Shown here: one piece after another, positions 45,101-57,245 of the stretch | Numbering within the stretch: position 1 is the first letter of the stretch | How the letters are laid out: each line of letters opens with the position of its first letter | Source: Drosophila persimilis | Taxonomy: Eukaryota > Arthropoda > Insecta > Diptera > Drosophilidae | NCBI RefSeq assembly: GCF_003286085.1 | Contig: NW_020825356.1 | Coordinates: 806,001 to 870,000 of the forward strand | Reading direction: 5' to 3' | Length of the DNA stretch: 64,000 nt | Notes under the pieces: model-generated | The model's database searches: none | Seen by the model: only the letters and a program-made list of their open reading frames with translations | What the model was told of the DNA's origin: nothing | Translations under genes and position numbers: made by a program

Positions 45101-45860
45101 CGCGCCCATTGCCACCTCACCTCCATCAGTCGCTGTTCCGCTTCCTCTGGGCAACTTCCGCTCGGGCTCGGGCTTGGGTCGTGGATGTGGATGTGGATGC
45201 GGTTGTGGGGACGGGGACGGGGACTCCCACCTTCTTTGTACCTTTTCGCAGTTTAAATTCGCGTTTTTTCCAGCGACCGCGATGTGTCCTTGTTTGGCTG
45301 TTTGAGGCAGTTGTGGTTGGGATGGTGCAGGGACTCCATGGGGTCCAGGGATGTGGCTTGCCTTGGGGGGGACTGCCGACCTGACTGCCTGACTGCCTGA
45401 CTGCCTGTCGTGTGTCCTCGTCGTGCTCGTCATCGCTGAGCAAATTAAATGAAAATTTCTGCAGTGACACAAACTTGTTTATTTTGACATGCACACACAC
45501 ACCCACACATCTCCGAGCGGCGCATGCCACTTGCCTTACCCACTCCTTACCCAGCAGGTTGCGGGGTCTGGTTATACTCTATCTTTTGCTCAGGAGTCTC
45601 ACGACTGAAGCTTGGGCATAGGGCCACATATAGCAGAGTAGGGATACTTCCACCATCTCCAATATATTTTCTCGTACTCTCAGACTCCTCTGTGGAAAGT
45701 CTCTTATTATTATCTTATTCTCCTGTTATACGTCCACCTCCCGTGGAAGTGTATTCCATGTTCGGTAAACTCCTCGCACCCATCCCATTTTTATTTTTCG
45801 GCTGATTCGCTTTTATCCTCCCGCAATCGTTAACCGCGATTTTGTTTTCGCTTTACATAC
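42111..45860. other. Intronic sequence, dense short arrays
   Basis: No gene supported. Arrays: CT tract at 42,153-42,172, GTTACC at 42,251-42,272, GGGCCT at 42,826-42,862, GCTCC pentamers at 42,984-43,013, GGAAAT at 44,112-44,133, GGAGAGT heptamers at 44,413-44,442, CCCACA at about 44,580-44,606, CTGCTGCTC nonamers at 44,663-44,690, GTGGAT and GGGACG runs at 45,181-45,226, GACTGCCT octamers at 45,383-45,408. The 213-codon frame at 44.1-44.7 kb is assembled largely from such arrays. Confidence 0.6.
42826..42862. repeat. GGGCCT hexamer array
   Basis: Six units, almost perfect. G-rich on the plus strand. Confidence 0.93.
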
Positions 45861-45881
45861 ATATATTCATTTTTTTTGCAG

Positions 45882-46166
45882 CTTCCTCCGCTGGTGTGTT
45901 TGAATTTTAATTCGCTTAGCGAAAAAAGCAAATTGGCAAATTTAATAACGACAAACAATGCTGCTGGAGGAGTGCTTCTGCTAATGGGGATGGGTCTGGC
46001 TCCGGCTCCGGCTCCGGCTCCGGCTCTGGAGCAGGACCGAAGTTATGAGAGTGCAAATCAAATCTGGCCACATATGCGTGAAATCGAGCTATCCCCGCCT
46101 TCGACGGCATTACCATTTCCGCGAACATTTTTAATTTGCAAATTTTGCGATAATCAGTTTTATTGA
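45882..46166 (+). other. Weak splice-acceptor-led open frame
   Basis: A strong acceptor (ATTCATTTTTTTTGCAG, ending 45,881) is followed in phase 0 by an open frame that starts LPPLVCLNFNSLSEKSK and closes at 46,166. Phase 0 would join the candidate first exon at 11,355. The middle is an Ala-Pro string from a GGCTCC array (45,998-46,026), and the flanking sequence is AT-rich with TTTAATTCG/TTTAATAACG words more typical of enhancers. I think it is chance, but it is the best acceptor-led frame I saw. Confidence 0.1.
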
Positions 46167-46197
46167 GTCGACTGTGTGTGGCAGAGTCCTGTGGTTG

Positions 46198-46235
46198 GGG
46201 TTCCGGTTCCGGTTCGGGTTCGGGTTCGGGTTCGT
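46198..46235. repeat. GGTTCC/GGTTCG hexamer array
   Basis: Six units that switch from GGTTCC to GGTTCG midway. Confidence 0.9.
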
Positions 46236-49200
46236 TTGGGGTCTTTCAAGGAATGGAATGAGCGCCTTTCTGACTTTGACAGCTGAGAATCCAGGCAGGG
46301 ACTGGCGCAGAGGAAGGAAATTAAATTAATATTAATTTTGATTCGGTTACGGAATTCGATTTGATAACCAAAATGAGCACAAACAAATATCCAAGCAGCA
46401 TAGATATGGATTGGAGTCTACATATGACCATTTTCATGCCGCACAGTGGGGCTCTCAAACGAAATCAGGTGCAAAAGTCGAAGCAATTTTTAAAGAATTT
46501 TATTAGCGACTCCCGGATTTCTATATTTTATTTCTTTAAATTAGAGGAATTAGTATTATATTCTTTGGTACACGTGCCACATGTGTAGGACAGACTAAGA
46601 TACCAATTTAGACGACTACAAAGTGCAGCTCGAAGGGACATCTTAAGGAGAGTGAAATTCGTTTTGTGTTGGTGGAGAGGGGAGCAACCACTTACCATAT
46701 CATATCTATGCACATATGTGGATTCATGATGTCTGGCCCTGTGCTGCTTTATCTGCAGCCCATTCCCAAAGACATGTCATATCTATGCAGATTCATCTGT
46801 GGAACCATACCGGACCGAGTCGGACAAGGAGTCCTGGCTACAATTTGTTAAATTGAAATGAAATTTAATCCTTGCAATTTGCACGTCAATCTCGGACCGC
46901 ACCGAATCGCCCTTAAAAATGTCTTTAGAACCCAACAGGAAATTCCCTTGCCCGGTTTTCCTGCTTTATATGTGGTTGGTGTCGTAATAGATGATGAAAG
47001 GAACTGGTCACAGATGGAAGTGGCTGGCGAAGAGAGAGACGGGGGCGTTGAGGAAAAAACAAAAGGGAAAATGCATACAGAACGGGAGAAGTTCGAGAAA
47101 CGGTCTCTGAGATGGGGCTCGAGATGAGTCGAGAAACCAAAGCAAGGCAAAGCAAAGCAAAGCAAAGCAAAGCCAAAACCAAAGCCCAAATACGTATTCC
47201 ATGGTCCTGTTCCCGGACCGTCTCCTTTGCATCTTGAGAGTCTTTCGTGTGGTTTTGGATTTCTTGGCTCGAAACTTGCCAGTCACGACGGGGACGGGGA
47301 CTGGGACGGGGACGGGGATGGGGACTGGGACTGGCTAAATTGGGATTGGTTCGGCCGCAAGTTGCAGTTTTTGAAGTGCTTTGGGGAAGGTTTTTCCTTT
47401 TTCCCTACCCAGGGTCCCGCCTCTTGCTACGGCTTCTTACGAAATTCTTTAAGATCTTCGACTGCGGTCGCTTTGACGACGAAACGTTTGCTTTAGAGGC
47501 GGGGGTCTATGTTGGGGTTTGCGGTGTGGTCCGCTGATGGGCGCTGACCAAAAGTCTCCAAAGGAGAATGCAAATACAGAAGGAGACGCACGGAAAGCGT
47601 CTTGGTCAGGCGGCCTGGCACTTCATGCAATATTAAAAACGTAGTCTGGTCCAAGTCCCCGCCAGAGCCCCTTCCCAGAGCCACTCGAACCACTCCGAGA
47701 AAGACAAACAAACACACATGATAAGGAACCAGAAGCCAGAAGTGGCTGAGGGGCTGGGGATGGGGATGGGGATGGGAGTCCTCATCAAAGAACTTCATTC
47801 GGCAGTTGTCAATTAGAGAGTGGCAGGGCCGCCTCTCGATATCGCCCGCTTTGTTATTCCGATCACGTGACTTGATTCAATTAACCGATGCGCCGCAGCG
47901 AGAGCCAAAGCCGAAAAGAGTTGCCCCTGCCCCAAGAACCACATACCCCATTCCCATTCCCATTCCCGTTCCCATTCCCGTTCCCAAATCCTCATTCTGG
48001 CCCAAGTGGCTGGCCGGGCAACTTAATTGGAACTTGCTACCAGCTGACCCCTTCCAATGGCTCCTCCCGCCAGGCAATTCCTTCCTCTAATTCACATGCT
48101 AAAGGGCGTTCGAGCCACTTAAGCTCGTGGCCTGGACCCATCTCTGCCCCTGTTTCCCCTGTTGCCTCTGTTCTTCAAGGAGTCAACCCTCGTGGCAAAT
48201 GGACACGCGACTGGCAGTGACCATCAGTCCAGGGACCATAAAGAGTACCACGATGGCCAGATACAGTGAGTCTACTATCAGAGAAACTGGAGGGGCATTA
48301 CACAGGAAAATGTATGTTCTTCTGGAGTGCGTATGTCTGAGATTGCAGATCACTCCATTCAGTCCATTACAGCAGGATTATTCAGAGATATAACAATAAC
48401 TGATATTAAGACAGGATATCCCATGAATTTCTTTCCGATTTCAGCGCTTTAACCACTGTGCCGGGGAACCAGAGAACCAGCAGTAGGAAGGGACTGTGGC
48501 AGTAGCCAGCGGTCGCCAATGCTCCTTTCTCTCAGGGGCGCTAAAAAGGGTTATTAACTCGTCAGCTCGCCTAAATGTCAGTCAGGTGGTTGCGCCGCGC
48601 TCGAGTCTCTGACAAAATCGTTTCTCATGCGTGGTCACGCACCATTATCACCGAGACCCCCTTCCCACCCATCCCTTCCATGTATGCCGGGGCTTAACCC
48701 AACCCGATCCCTGAGTGACCAGAACACTTGATTTGGCAGCCCTTTGGCTGTCGTTTGTTGCCGCCTATCAATGAAGTTGTTAATTTTATACCTTCAGCGC
48801 AGCTCTCCATTCCCATTCCCATTCCCATGGCCACCTCTCCCCACATGGGCGGAAAAAAGGGGTTAAGGCTTAATTATTTTGTTGTTTTTCTTTTGGGTTA
48901 ATGTGCGTGGCCCCTGGCCCCCTGGACTGTAAATGCCAGCAGCAGCAGGGTAACCTTGTGGCGGCCGTGGCCCCACGATTTGGTGGCTTGTAGCTTGTAG
49001 AGCTGGGGGCTTTCTGTGGGGCCAAAATCTGTGGGGGCAGCGAACACCGCAGCGAAACTCCCGGAACTTTTCTCATAATCACGAATCATTTGATTGCAGC
49101 CGCAAAAGTAGAATGCAAATTGCCTGGCCAGGCCCATAAACTAACTCAATTCAAGTTCGTACTGTCGCAAGGAGCCCACTCCGAAACGAAACCCTTCCGA

Positions 49201-50200
49201 AATCCCATGGGTGCGACGGAGCAGCAATAATAAATTTAAGTAACCAAATCTTAACAATTACAAAAGCGCAGCTAAAGATGGGTTAAAGTCAAACACATTC
49301 ACCCGCATACACACAAACACTAACTCCTCCTCCCGCCCACACACATGGTGAAAGGTGAACTGGCCCTGAACCCGAGCCTGAGCCTGAGCCTGCGCCCAAG
49401 GCAGAGCCCAGTCCCTCCCCAGAACAAGGCATTTAGAGCGCTTCACAAAACCCAATAAGTCTGCAGTAATAATCGAGCATAAAGCACAATTTATTTTCAT
49501 AAAACCTCAGCAGCAGCAGTACCCCCAGAATCAGCATCCGTAATCCAGGCGCTGATCAGGCCATCTACATCTCCACATCCCCCACTCCACGCCACTCCAC
49601 TGGCCCATCGCAAAACGCCTGGACTCCCGCTACGCTTTAGCAAAAACAAGTAAGATTGTAATTGTCATCGGGAAGTCATCGACTGAAAGATACCGCGCAA
49701 TACCACAGTAAAAGACAGTGGGGGACGCAAATTTGATGGATTTGAATAATACACTTATTCGATGAATTTAAACACAAATAGATAATAAAGTTAATTGAAA
49801 ATACAGAAGAATGGACATAAAATTGCCTATAGTAAGAAGCGTTGATGGATTGTGCACTGTAGATAGATATTATTGACTGATCGATGGTCTCCTATGATGA
49901 TTGATATATTCGCGTGCTGATGTAATGCAATGTTTGAGGAGGAACCACAGTACACGTTATGGCATAATTATGTGCCATCTTTTCACCGAACTGCCCGACC
50001 TTTCGCCATACCAATTCGTCGCATATACCCAACCAACTTCACAGGGTGCATCTAGCCAACTGAGGACTCTCAGTCGCTGGCTGTACACCCGTTCTATTCT
50101 GTTACGTTCCATTCCGTTCCGCCCCGTTCCGTTCCGACTTTTGATTTTAAAACAGTGACGGCTATAAGTAGTTGTAATGGCAGTTTGGCCAAAGGTCTGG
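46236..50200. other. Intronic sequence, repeats only
   Basis: No gene seen. Contains AAAGC pentamers at 47,138-47,174, GGGACG/GGGACT hexamers at 47,286-47,335, GGGGAT at 47,755-47,778, CCCATT/CCCGTT at 47,946-47,987, CCCATT at 48,808-48,830 and GAGCCT at 49,374-49,391. Otherwise unique. Confidence 0.6.
47138..47174. repeat. AAAGC pentamer array
   Basis: Five perfect AAAGC units with imperfect ones on the left. Confidence 0.92.
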
Positions 50201-50229
50201 GCCCGGCCTGAGGGTAAGACTGCCCGGCA

Positions 50230-50692
50230 ATGGGGTGGGGCTGGGGCTGGGGCTGGGGCAGGCCAAGTCTAGCCGGGTGCTAAATCTGGCTAACGCTCTC
50301 CGAGATGCTTGGCTTTCCACTAACTGCTCTGCTCTGCTCTGCTTCTTTTTGGGTCTGTGCCTGTCCTCAGTCCTTGTCTGGTGGCCTGGTTCTGCTGGTC
50401 TGGGCACAACTGTACAGAAACCGCATGAGCGCGACCGTCGCCATGTCCTTGTCCTCGTCGCCGTCGCCGTCGCCGTCGCCATCGCCATCGCCGTAATTTT
50501 ATGGCAACAGACGCCTTGTAGTTGTTGTAGCCTCCTCCTGCCCCACAGACACCCCAAACACTATCCCCCCCCCCCAGCCCCCTCCACGATTCAGAGGCAG
50601 AGCTTAACGAACATTTTACAATGCCCATGATGCATTAATATCCGAGACCGGGACCGGGACCGGGACCAGGACCAGGACCGAGACCAGGACCA
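50230..50692. repeat. Cluster of three hexamer arrays
   Basis: GGGGCT at 50,235-50,260, GTCGCC/ATCGCC at 50,457-50,492 and GGGACC/AGGACC at 50,644-50,692 lie within 460 bp. The GGGGCT and GGGACC arrays are G-rich on the plus strand. Confidence 0.9.
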
Positions 50693-52988
50693 GCCGAACC
50701 TGTTTCCCCCTTCCAGATTGAGAGCCAGACTAAGAGCCAGATAACAACAATAGTGGCGACGTCCTGGCCTTCCACGTCCCTTCCCCCACCACGCTTCTGG
50801 ATGTGTGCAAGTGTGTAGCATACATTTTGGGGCAAACTAAAAACTGTAGCGCTTTATGGCCATGGTGGGGGTTAGTGTCGTGCCACGAAGGCTTATCGTT
50901 TGAAATTAGCTACCCTTTTCGCACACCTACACACACGCACACACCTACACACACACACACACACGCACACACACACAAACAGACACACACATGCAGTGAA
51001 AGAGCAGGTCGTATTTTTTCGGCTTCCAGACTCTAATTTTCGTTGTCTGATCCCACTATTTATTAAATTTCAATAAATAATTTCGTTGCTGGGGCCCCCA
51101 AAAAAGGGTTGCCACCGTTTTGCCTGTATGTGTTTATATATCGTATGCGTGTGTCTGCAGATGTATTTATATACGTTTGTGTTACCCTAATTGTAGTTGG
51201 ACGTCAGATTTTCGATTTCGGCACAAAATGTTGCACGGGTCTGTCTGGATGGAGGTGGAGGTGGAGGTTGGCTGGTAGCGAATATATAACGCTTCGTGGT
51301 TAGGAGGAACGGGTCTTTCCTTGTGGGTTCGAATGGTGTGGGGTGCAGCGGTGTGGGGCCTCGGAACATCAATGTGTGCATTGATTGCCGTTTTTGGCCT
51401 GCTAACTAAGCGTCTAACATTTCGCCACGCCCTCAACACAGTCCCACCTAAAATCAGCCTCACATGCTGGTGGCCTTTTTTCTTTCTCCCTCACTCACTC
51501 CCACTCCCCAGCCTAACATTTTTGCGCCCCCTGTGCCCTGTGCCCTGTGCCCTATGCCCTGTGCATGGCCGCGTTTGCTGTAACCGCAAACAAATCAACA
51601 AAGCAATCAACTTCTATTTGTATTTTCACACTCACACACACAGACACACTTGGACTCCAAAAAGTGCAAATCAAATTTTGTGCTGTTCGCCACAATTTCA
51701 CCCAAAATCAACACTCACACACACTCACACACACACACACACACACACACACATCATATATAGGGAGTACAAACGAGTACACATATGCACATGTGTGTAT
51801 GTCTCTCCTTCGGTAGGATCTCTGCGCGACTGCCCCTTTAATAGGACCACACCCTCATGGCCCCGAGGTCTGAGCACCGGGAACTCGGTTGTATGTTCCG
51901 ATAAGCGCTTAATTAGTGCGAAACAAATGAATTGGCAAACTTTTTTTGGTCAGGGCCCATTCCGGAACCGAAGTTGGCTCTGCCAGATCACGGTGGCATC
52001 GGTGGGTTTCCCATTGGGCGTCCGTTTTACCTTGGAATGAACGAAGAACTCAAATCATTAAGAGTTTTATTGCTCTCAGGCTCACAAGGAGAATGGAATT
52101 CTGCTCTTGAGGATCGCTAGTCTCATGATCTCCATGGTTTTTTTTATTTTCAAACAGAAGGGAATATATAAAATGTCACTATTCTACAATACTCTAAGCA
52201 GGACCTCCTGGACTAGGCCAAGATATGGGGGTTCGAAGGGTTTTTATGAAAAATAACCACAAATTAATGTATGTGAAATCTTTGTCAACGAAAACGGATC
52301 GATCGGTCAAATGCAGATTTTTTGGTGTATTTTTCTCAATTTTTAAAAGGTTTCCAGATTTTACGTAATGTTTACAAAAAAAAAATAGTAATCCTAAATT
52401 CAGCAAAACCATCCACATACATGTGTATATGTTATATGTGTATTCCAAAAACCGATGCAACATAATGAGTGTGAAACTATGTAGGGCACTCCTCTTTCCG
52501 CATTCCACTCCATTCTTTCGGGGATTATGTTTTATTGTTTGTATTTGGGTGGTCGTGGAACAGCAAGAGGAATACAAAGGATACAATACGCAAGAGGGGA
52601 AGCAAGGAGCAGGAGAAACAGTAGCAGAACAATACAAATTATTTCCGTCTTATTACGCAGCGATTGCATAAGCCAACAATAACCAAGCTCATAAGGGTTT
52701 TGTGGCCTCCTTCAAGCCCATGGACCCCTCTCTAGCGAATAATGTGTCACCCGAACAAAACCTAAAGGGAGGAGCGAATATAAAGAATGTGAAAAAGGCG
52801 TTATGAGTGAGAGTAAACAGTAGACAGAGAGAGAGAGAGAGAAATCTGAAAAAATAACAAAAATACAATAATAATTCTTTTGGTCGGTTTGGCAATTCGG
52901 ATAAGGGCGTCGAAGGAGTTACGATTAAGGGGGGTTTTTGGGCAGCATACGAGGGGGAAGAACTGGGGAAGTGTGATGGGCAAAAGAG

Positions 52989-53020
<32 letters not shown>

Positions 53021-53280
53021 GCGAGCAAATAGCCGCGAGTGTCTACCGAATGGATTCATCCAAATCCAAATGGTCAATTTCTATTTCTCTCCTTTCTCTC
53101 CCTTCCCAAAAATACTGGAATTGATGTCCCGTTGATGTTTTCCCAAATCCAGAAGGCAGAGAGATTACGTAAGCGCCGCGTCATAAACTGTTGTTCAATC
53201 CGAATGGAATCTCGACCCGACTCCATTCGATTTCACTCCTCCCAACCATCTTTGGCTTTGTATTGTCCTCTAAACATTTT
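50693..53280. other. Intronic sequence, CA tracts
   Basis: No gene seen. Contains interrupted CA tracts at 50,926-50,990, a GGAGGT run at 51,248-51,270, CCCTGTG heptamers at 51,529-51,563, a CA tract at 51,725-51,753, a GA tract at 52,817-52,841 and CA tracts at 52,988-53,020. The 239-codon frame at 51.3-52.0 kb is the longest in the window but passes through the CA tract as Thr-His repeats and has no initiation or splice support. Confidence 0.65.
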
Positions 53281-53312
53281 CATTGGCATTGGCATTGGCA
53301 TTGGCATCGGCA
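53281..53312. repeat. GGCATT hexamer array
   Basis: Five units, the last one GGCATC. Confidence 0.92.
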
Positions 53313-56300
53313 TCTCCATTCGCATATTTATACACTCGTACATAGAGAAATACCGTTTTTTGCCATACCCTGATAGAGGGTGCTACAAGTTGGGGCAAAG
53401 AATTCGCAGCGCTCATCATAAAAATATCTTGGCTTCGAGCCACTACAGCCAGAATATTCGTCCTTATTCGAATACCGTCCGATTTGCTTTGAATTCCCCA
53501 GACCGACCATGAAGGAATGAAAAACTGCCGCTGTCGCAAGTGGAATTTGGCTTGCCAACACCTATACGTCAAGTAATTTTTCGACGACTCTGAAGGGTAT
53601 GCGATGCTTTCGTGGGTACTCATATCATGTTTTGCTCGCCCGTTGCTGTTGCTGGACTCACTCGACATTTGACAAAGGCGGCAGGCAAACAAACAGCCCC
53701 AGAAAATGAGATGGGCAACAGGATTGAGTCCTCGGCGTCGTCGTCGATGCCGGAAACACAATGATGTGAAAAATATGATGGGGCGCTCATGTAAACCATT
53801 CCCGGTAACGATGGATGAATGCTCCTGCTACTGCTCCCTCTCCTGCCCCTGCTGCCATGCTGCCCGGCTGCTGCTCCTTTCTGTTGTTCGTTTTTGTTGT
53901 TGCTTCTTTTTTATTATTTATTGTGATTTACAGTTGAACGCTTGATTTGATTTTCAAGTGGTTCCCACGCCAGGCGACGACTTCCCTGCTGACCCGTACT
54001 GGGGGTCAGCTCAATGTCAGCAATTTGTTTGGCAGCCACCCCGAGCGCGGCACAAATCCAGTCCGGCCCCAATCCAACCCCAACCGAGCCTGGAGAGAGC
54101 CGCACCCCGGCTTAGTTAATTAGTGGGCATCAGTCAATCGGAGTCGGAGCCAAATATGGAACAGGAGTGGGCGTACTGGACGGACCACGAACGCAGCATC
54201 GCATGGACTCTGGGTTTTCCTTCTCTATCGGGCATGTTCGACTAGTTCTAATGCGAAGGGTTCTTTAATGAAATTGGTTCTTATATTTTCTTCGGAGCCC
54301 TAATAACTTACTTAATTGGGTTAGAACAAATCTGTAAGTCTATCTAGTGTTTTTTTTCTTGACCAAGATATTTTTTTGAATATGTTTTTTGAATATTTTC
54401 CAACTAGTTTCGCTGCCTCTACTCGTATAGCTCTGCTTGTGGTCATTTGATGCGGTTCTTTGGCATATTTTCGAATGATTCTTAATATATAAAGGCCTTT
54501 GTCTTATTTGTTACATGTTGATTCGCTGCTAAATTCGCTGTCTAAACGTCTTCAAATTGGTAGTACGAGTATCTAATTCTTTATTTCAGTTCCTAGATTA
54601 GCAATTGATTATAAATAATGATTATAATCAGTTAGCTTATTCCCGTGCTTGTTGGTTCTTTAACTAGTTGAATTTAATTTAAAGCCGTCAACCAACATGG
54701 AACCCTTTCAATGGTAATCCTCTGATCCGCACCAGGTAGCACTTCAGTCGTGCACTCTTCCCTGTGTCGTGACTTATGAATGGCAATTTTTCCGCCAGTC
54801 CTCGTTCCGCTCCTTCCTCCAATTTCTGTCTCTCCGTCTGGAATCACCAGCTTTTCGCTTGGGGCAAATGTCGATACAATAAAGTAGAAAATATAATGCC
54901 AGCTCGGGATTATCTGGGCAGGACGGGCGGTGGCTGAAAGTGTGTCTGCAACATATTCGTAGTAAATTTGCATTTTCCTAGAGTCGGTACTTTGTGCATG
55001 TGTGTCTGTGAGACTGCATAAATGGAATTTTCGCATTTTTGTCAAACCCCCCCCCTCCCCCAACCATCTGTAGCCCACCATCATCTGCAGTTATCGATGG
55101 GCCTCTGGGGACGCATCCGTTAAGGCTAAAATGCTCTACTCTCGTCCGGCAACAACAAATCATCGATGCTGCGGATTTTGCTGTGGAAAGAAAGGACTCG
55201 AGTGGTGCTGGGATACAACCATCCTGGCTCTTGGTTCCTATTTATTAGCAGCGGAACCCGGCAAGTCGCCTGGTTTATGCCACTTTGATTGTCTCACGTG
55301 TGGACAATTTGTTTTGGGTGGGGAGCACCCTTCGTCGCTACATAAATCGCAAGCGTATTAACCTATAATTTTTTAATAGATTTTCCCAACCTAGACCCCA
55401 TAGACAGGGCTATTTTTGTTCTTTTTACCGGGGACAGGGTAGATTCATCGAGAGTTAAGAGTGCCACAAAAATGCTCCTCACGTAGACACGTTCAAAGTG
55501 AATATGCGATATCCCTGCGATTGTTATTAGTATTGGCTTTTGTGTCTGTATGTGTGTGTGAGTGTGTGTGTGTGTGTCGGCAAGGTCCACAACTTATGGC
55601 CAAATCGGCACGCACACTAACACACTTAATGGTTGCCAAGAGAGGCAGGGGAATGGTGGGTGGGGGGTAAAACTCTTGAAAATATTTATTGGAACATTTT
55701 AATTCGTTTGTTGTTGCAAATAAATTCTGATTTATTGGCAATAAAGCTACAAAAATAGACAGAAAGAAAAGCAAATAACCGGCCAAATGGAGGCAAACAA
55801 TATGTTTGGTTAGTGGCCTCTTCTTGGCTAGTCTACTTCCTATATTTCGTCCTGCTCCCAAGAAAAAAAACGGAAACATGTGTGGAATTTTGAGTGTTGC
55901 TATCTGTCCACACACTCCAGCCGCTATCCTCTTTAAAGTAAGCCATGCTTTCTGGAAAGGGCGTTGGTGGATGTCCAGGCATTGAGTGAGGGACTCAGCA
56001 ACACCCTGAACTGGCTCTGCATGCAAGGAAACCATCAGGAACTGAGGATCAGGAGATAACTTTGCTGTCTGTCGTCAGCGATGAAGCGGAAGCCTTCTAA
56101 GAACAGCAGTAGATTGTAAAGATTTAGTCCCGGCATACAATGCTTTATCTGGCTATAGATACATATGTATGCATGGTTTGGGTATGTTGAATCTACAATT
56201 TATGATTCTGAAATTCATCATCAAGGCCAGCAAGCTTTTGTCGCTTTTGTCAACATTCGAATAGGATCGTTCGCTAACTATAATTTTGTTCTTCTCCCTG

Positions 56301-56540
56301 ATCTTTGTGGCGTTTAGTTTTCCCGGTTTTTGGATGTGCCGAATAAAATAGGCTTTCATTGCTCATTCCCCCTGCTCATTCTGCTCGTCTCGCGAGTGCA
56401 TTTTTCGACCTTTTCGCTCATTCGTTTCTTTTGGGGCTCTCTTCATTGTCATGTCTGCCGCTGGCCGTGGTTTTTCTTGACGCTGGTTTTTCGATAACAA
56501 CACCCTTATGGCCAATATAGTGAGCAGCCAAAACAGAAGC
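53313..56540. other. Intronic sequence
   Basis: No gene supported. A 136-codon minus-strand frame at 54,674-55,084 is non-repetitive but has no supporting splice sites or codon signal. ATACCCTGATAGAGGGT at about 53,365 resembles the ends of fly interspersed repeats. GT tract at about 55,550-55,578. AT-rich DNA at 54.25-54.67 kb. Confidence 0.55.
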
Positions 56541-57180
56541 TGAAGCAGAGCCAGGAGCTGGAGCTGGAGTGGGAGTGGGAGTGGGAGTGGGGGTAGGAGA
56601 GATGGCTGTGCCACACATGTCGCTCATCAGTCATCGCACACTCACACACACATGCGGCGCGTCTGGCATTGTCAATGTGGCACGTCGATTGTTGTTTCTA
56701 CCTTTTTTGCATAAGTGCCCTGTGTGCGGTAGAGTGTGTGTTCTCGTACGAGGTATGTCAGGTGTGTGAGCGTGGTGGTGCCCTAGCGCCAGCTCCTGAT
56801 TCTGTTCTATGCTTCCCCTATCGAAGGGTATTATGATTTTCCCCAGGTGTTTGCAAAACAGAGCGTAGTTGTTCGACCCTATGAATCATTTATTTAATTT
56901 ATGTGTAAAAATTTGTATTTGCCTTGCATAATTCATGGGAAATCTAGGAATATCGATACGACGTGATTAGTTTATAAAACCGAAAAGAAAGATTACATTT
57001 TTTAGTTTCAATAATATATTTTTTTAAATTTTTTTAAGTTTTGAAAAGCAGTTCAATTAATTAAATTGAAATCTTTGATTTTTGTGAGTTTTGAAGCGTG
57101 TGACAAAAAGCATAAATCCCATGACTGTCATGGAAACGCTCTGTCGTTCGCTTTTTGACCTTTTGGAGTTTTCTAAACTG
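56541..57180. other. GGAGTG array, then AT-rich sequence
   Basis: GGAGCT units pass into GGAGTG units at 56,555-56,598. A TCGAAGGGTATTATGA string near 56,821 looks like another worn repeat end. 56.88-57.10 kb is AT-rich and otherwise featureless. Confidence 0.6.
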
Positions 57181-57245
57181 TGTTACTTCAATATACTGCC
57201 ATATAAACTATGCATCAGCAAGGGTATCTGAAGCCTCGGCCCCTG
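57181..57245 (+). repeat. Worn interspersed-repeat end
   Basis: CATCAGCAAGGGTATCTGAA followed by GCCTCGGCCCC matches the end at 1,853-1,880 over about 25 bases with a few changes. Left boundary not found. Confidence 0.35.

Noticed and set aside
51321-52040. Longest open frame in the window (239 codons, plus strand)
   Set aside because: Passes through a CA tract (Thr-His repeats) and CCCTGTG heptamers; no initiation context, codon signal or splice sites.
54674-55084. 136-codon non-repetitive minus-strand frame
   Set aside because: Length is within chance for 64 kb and six frames; no splice or initiation support.
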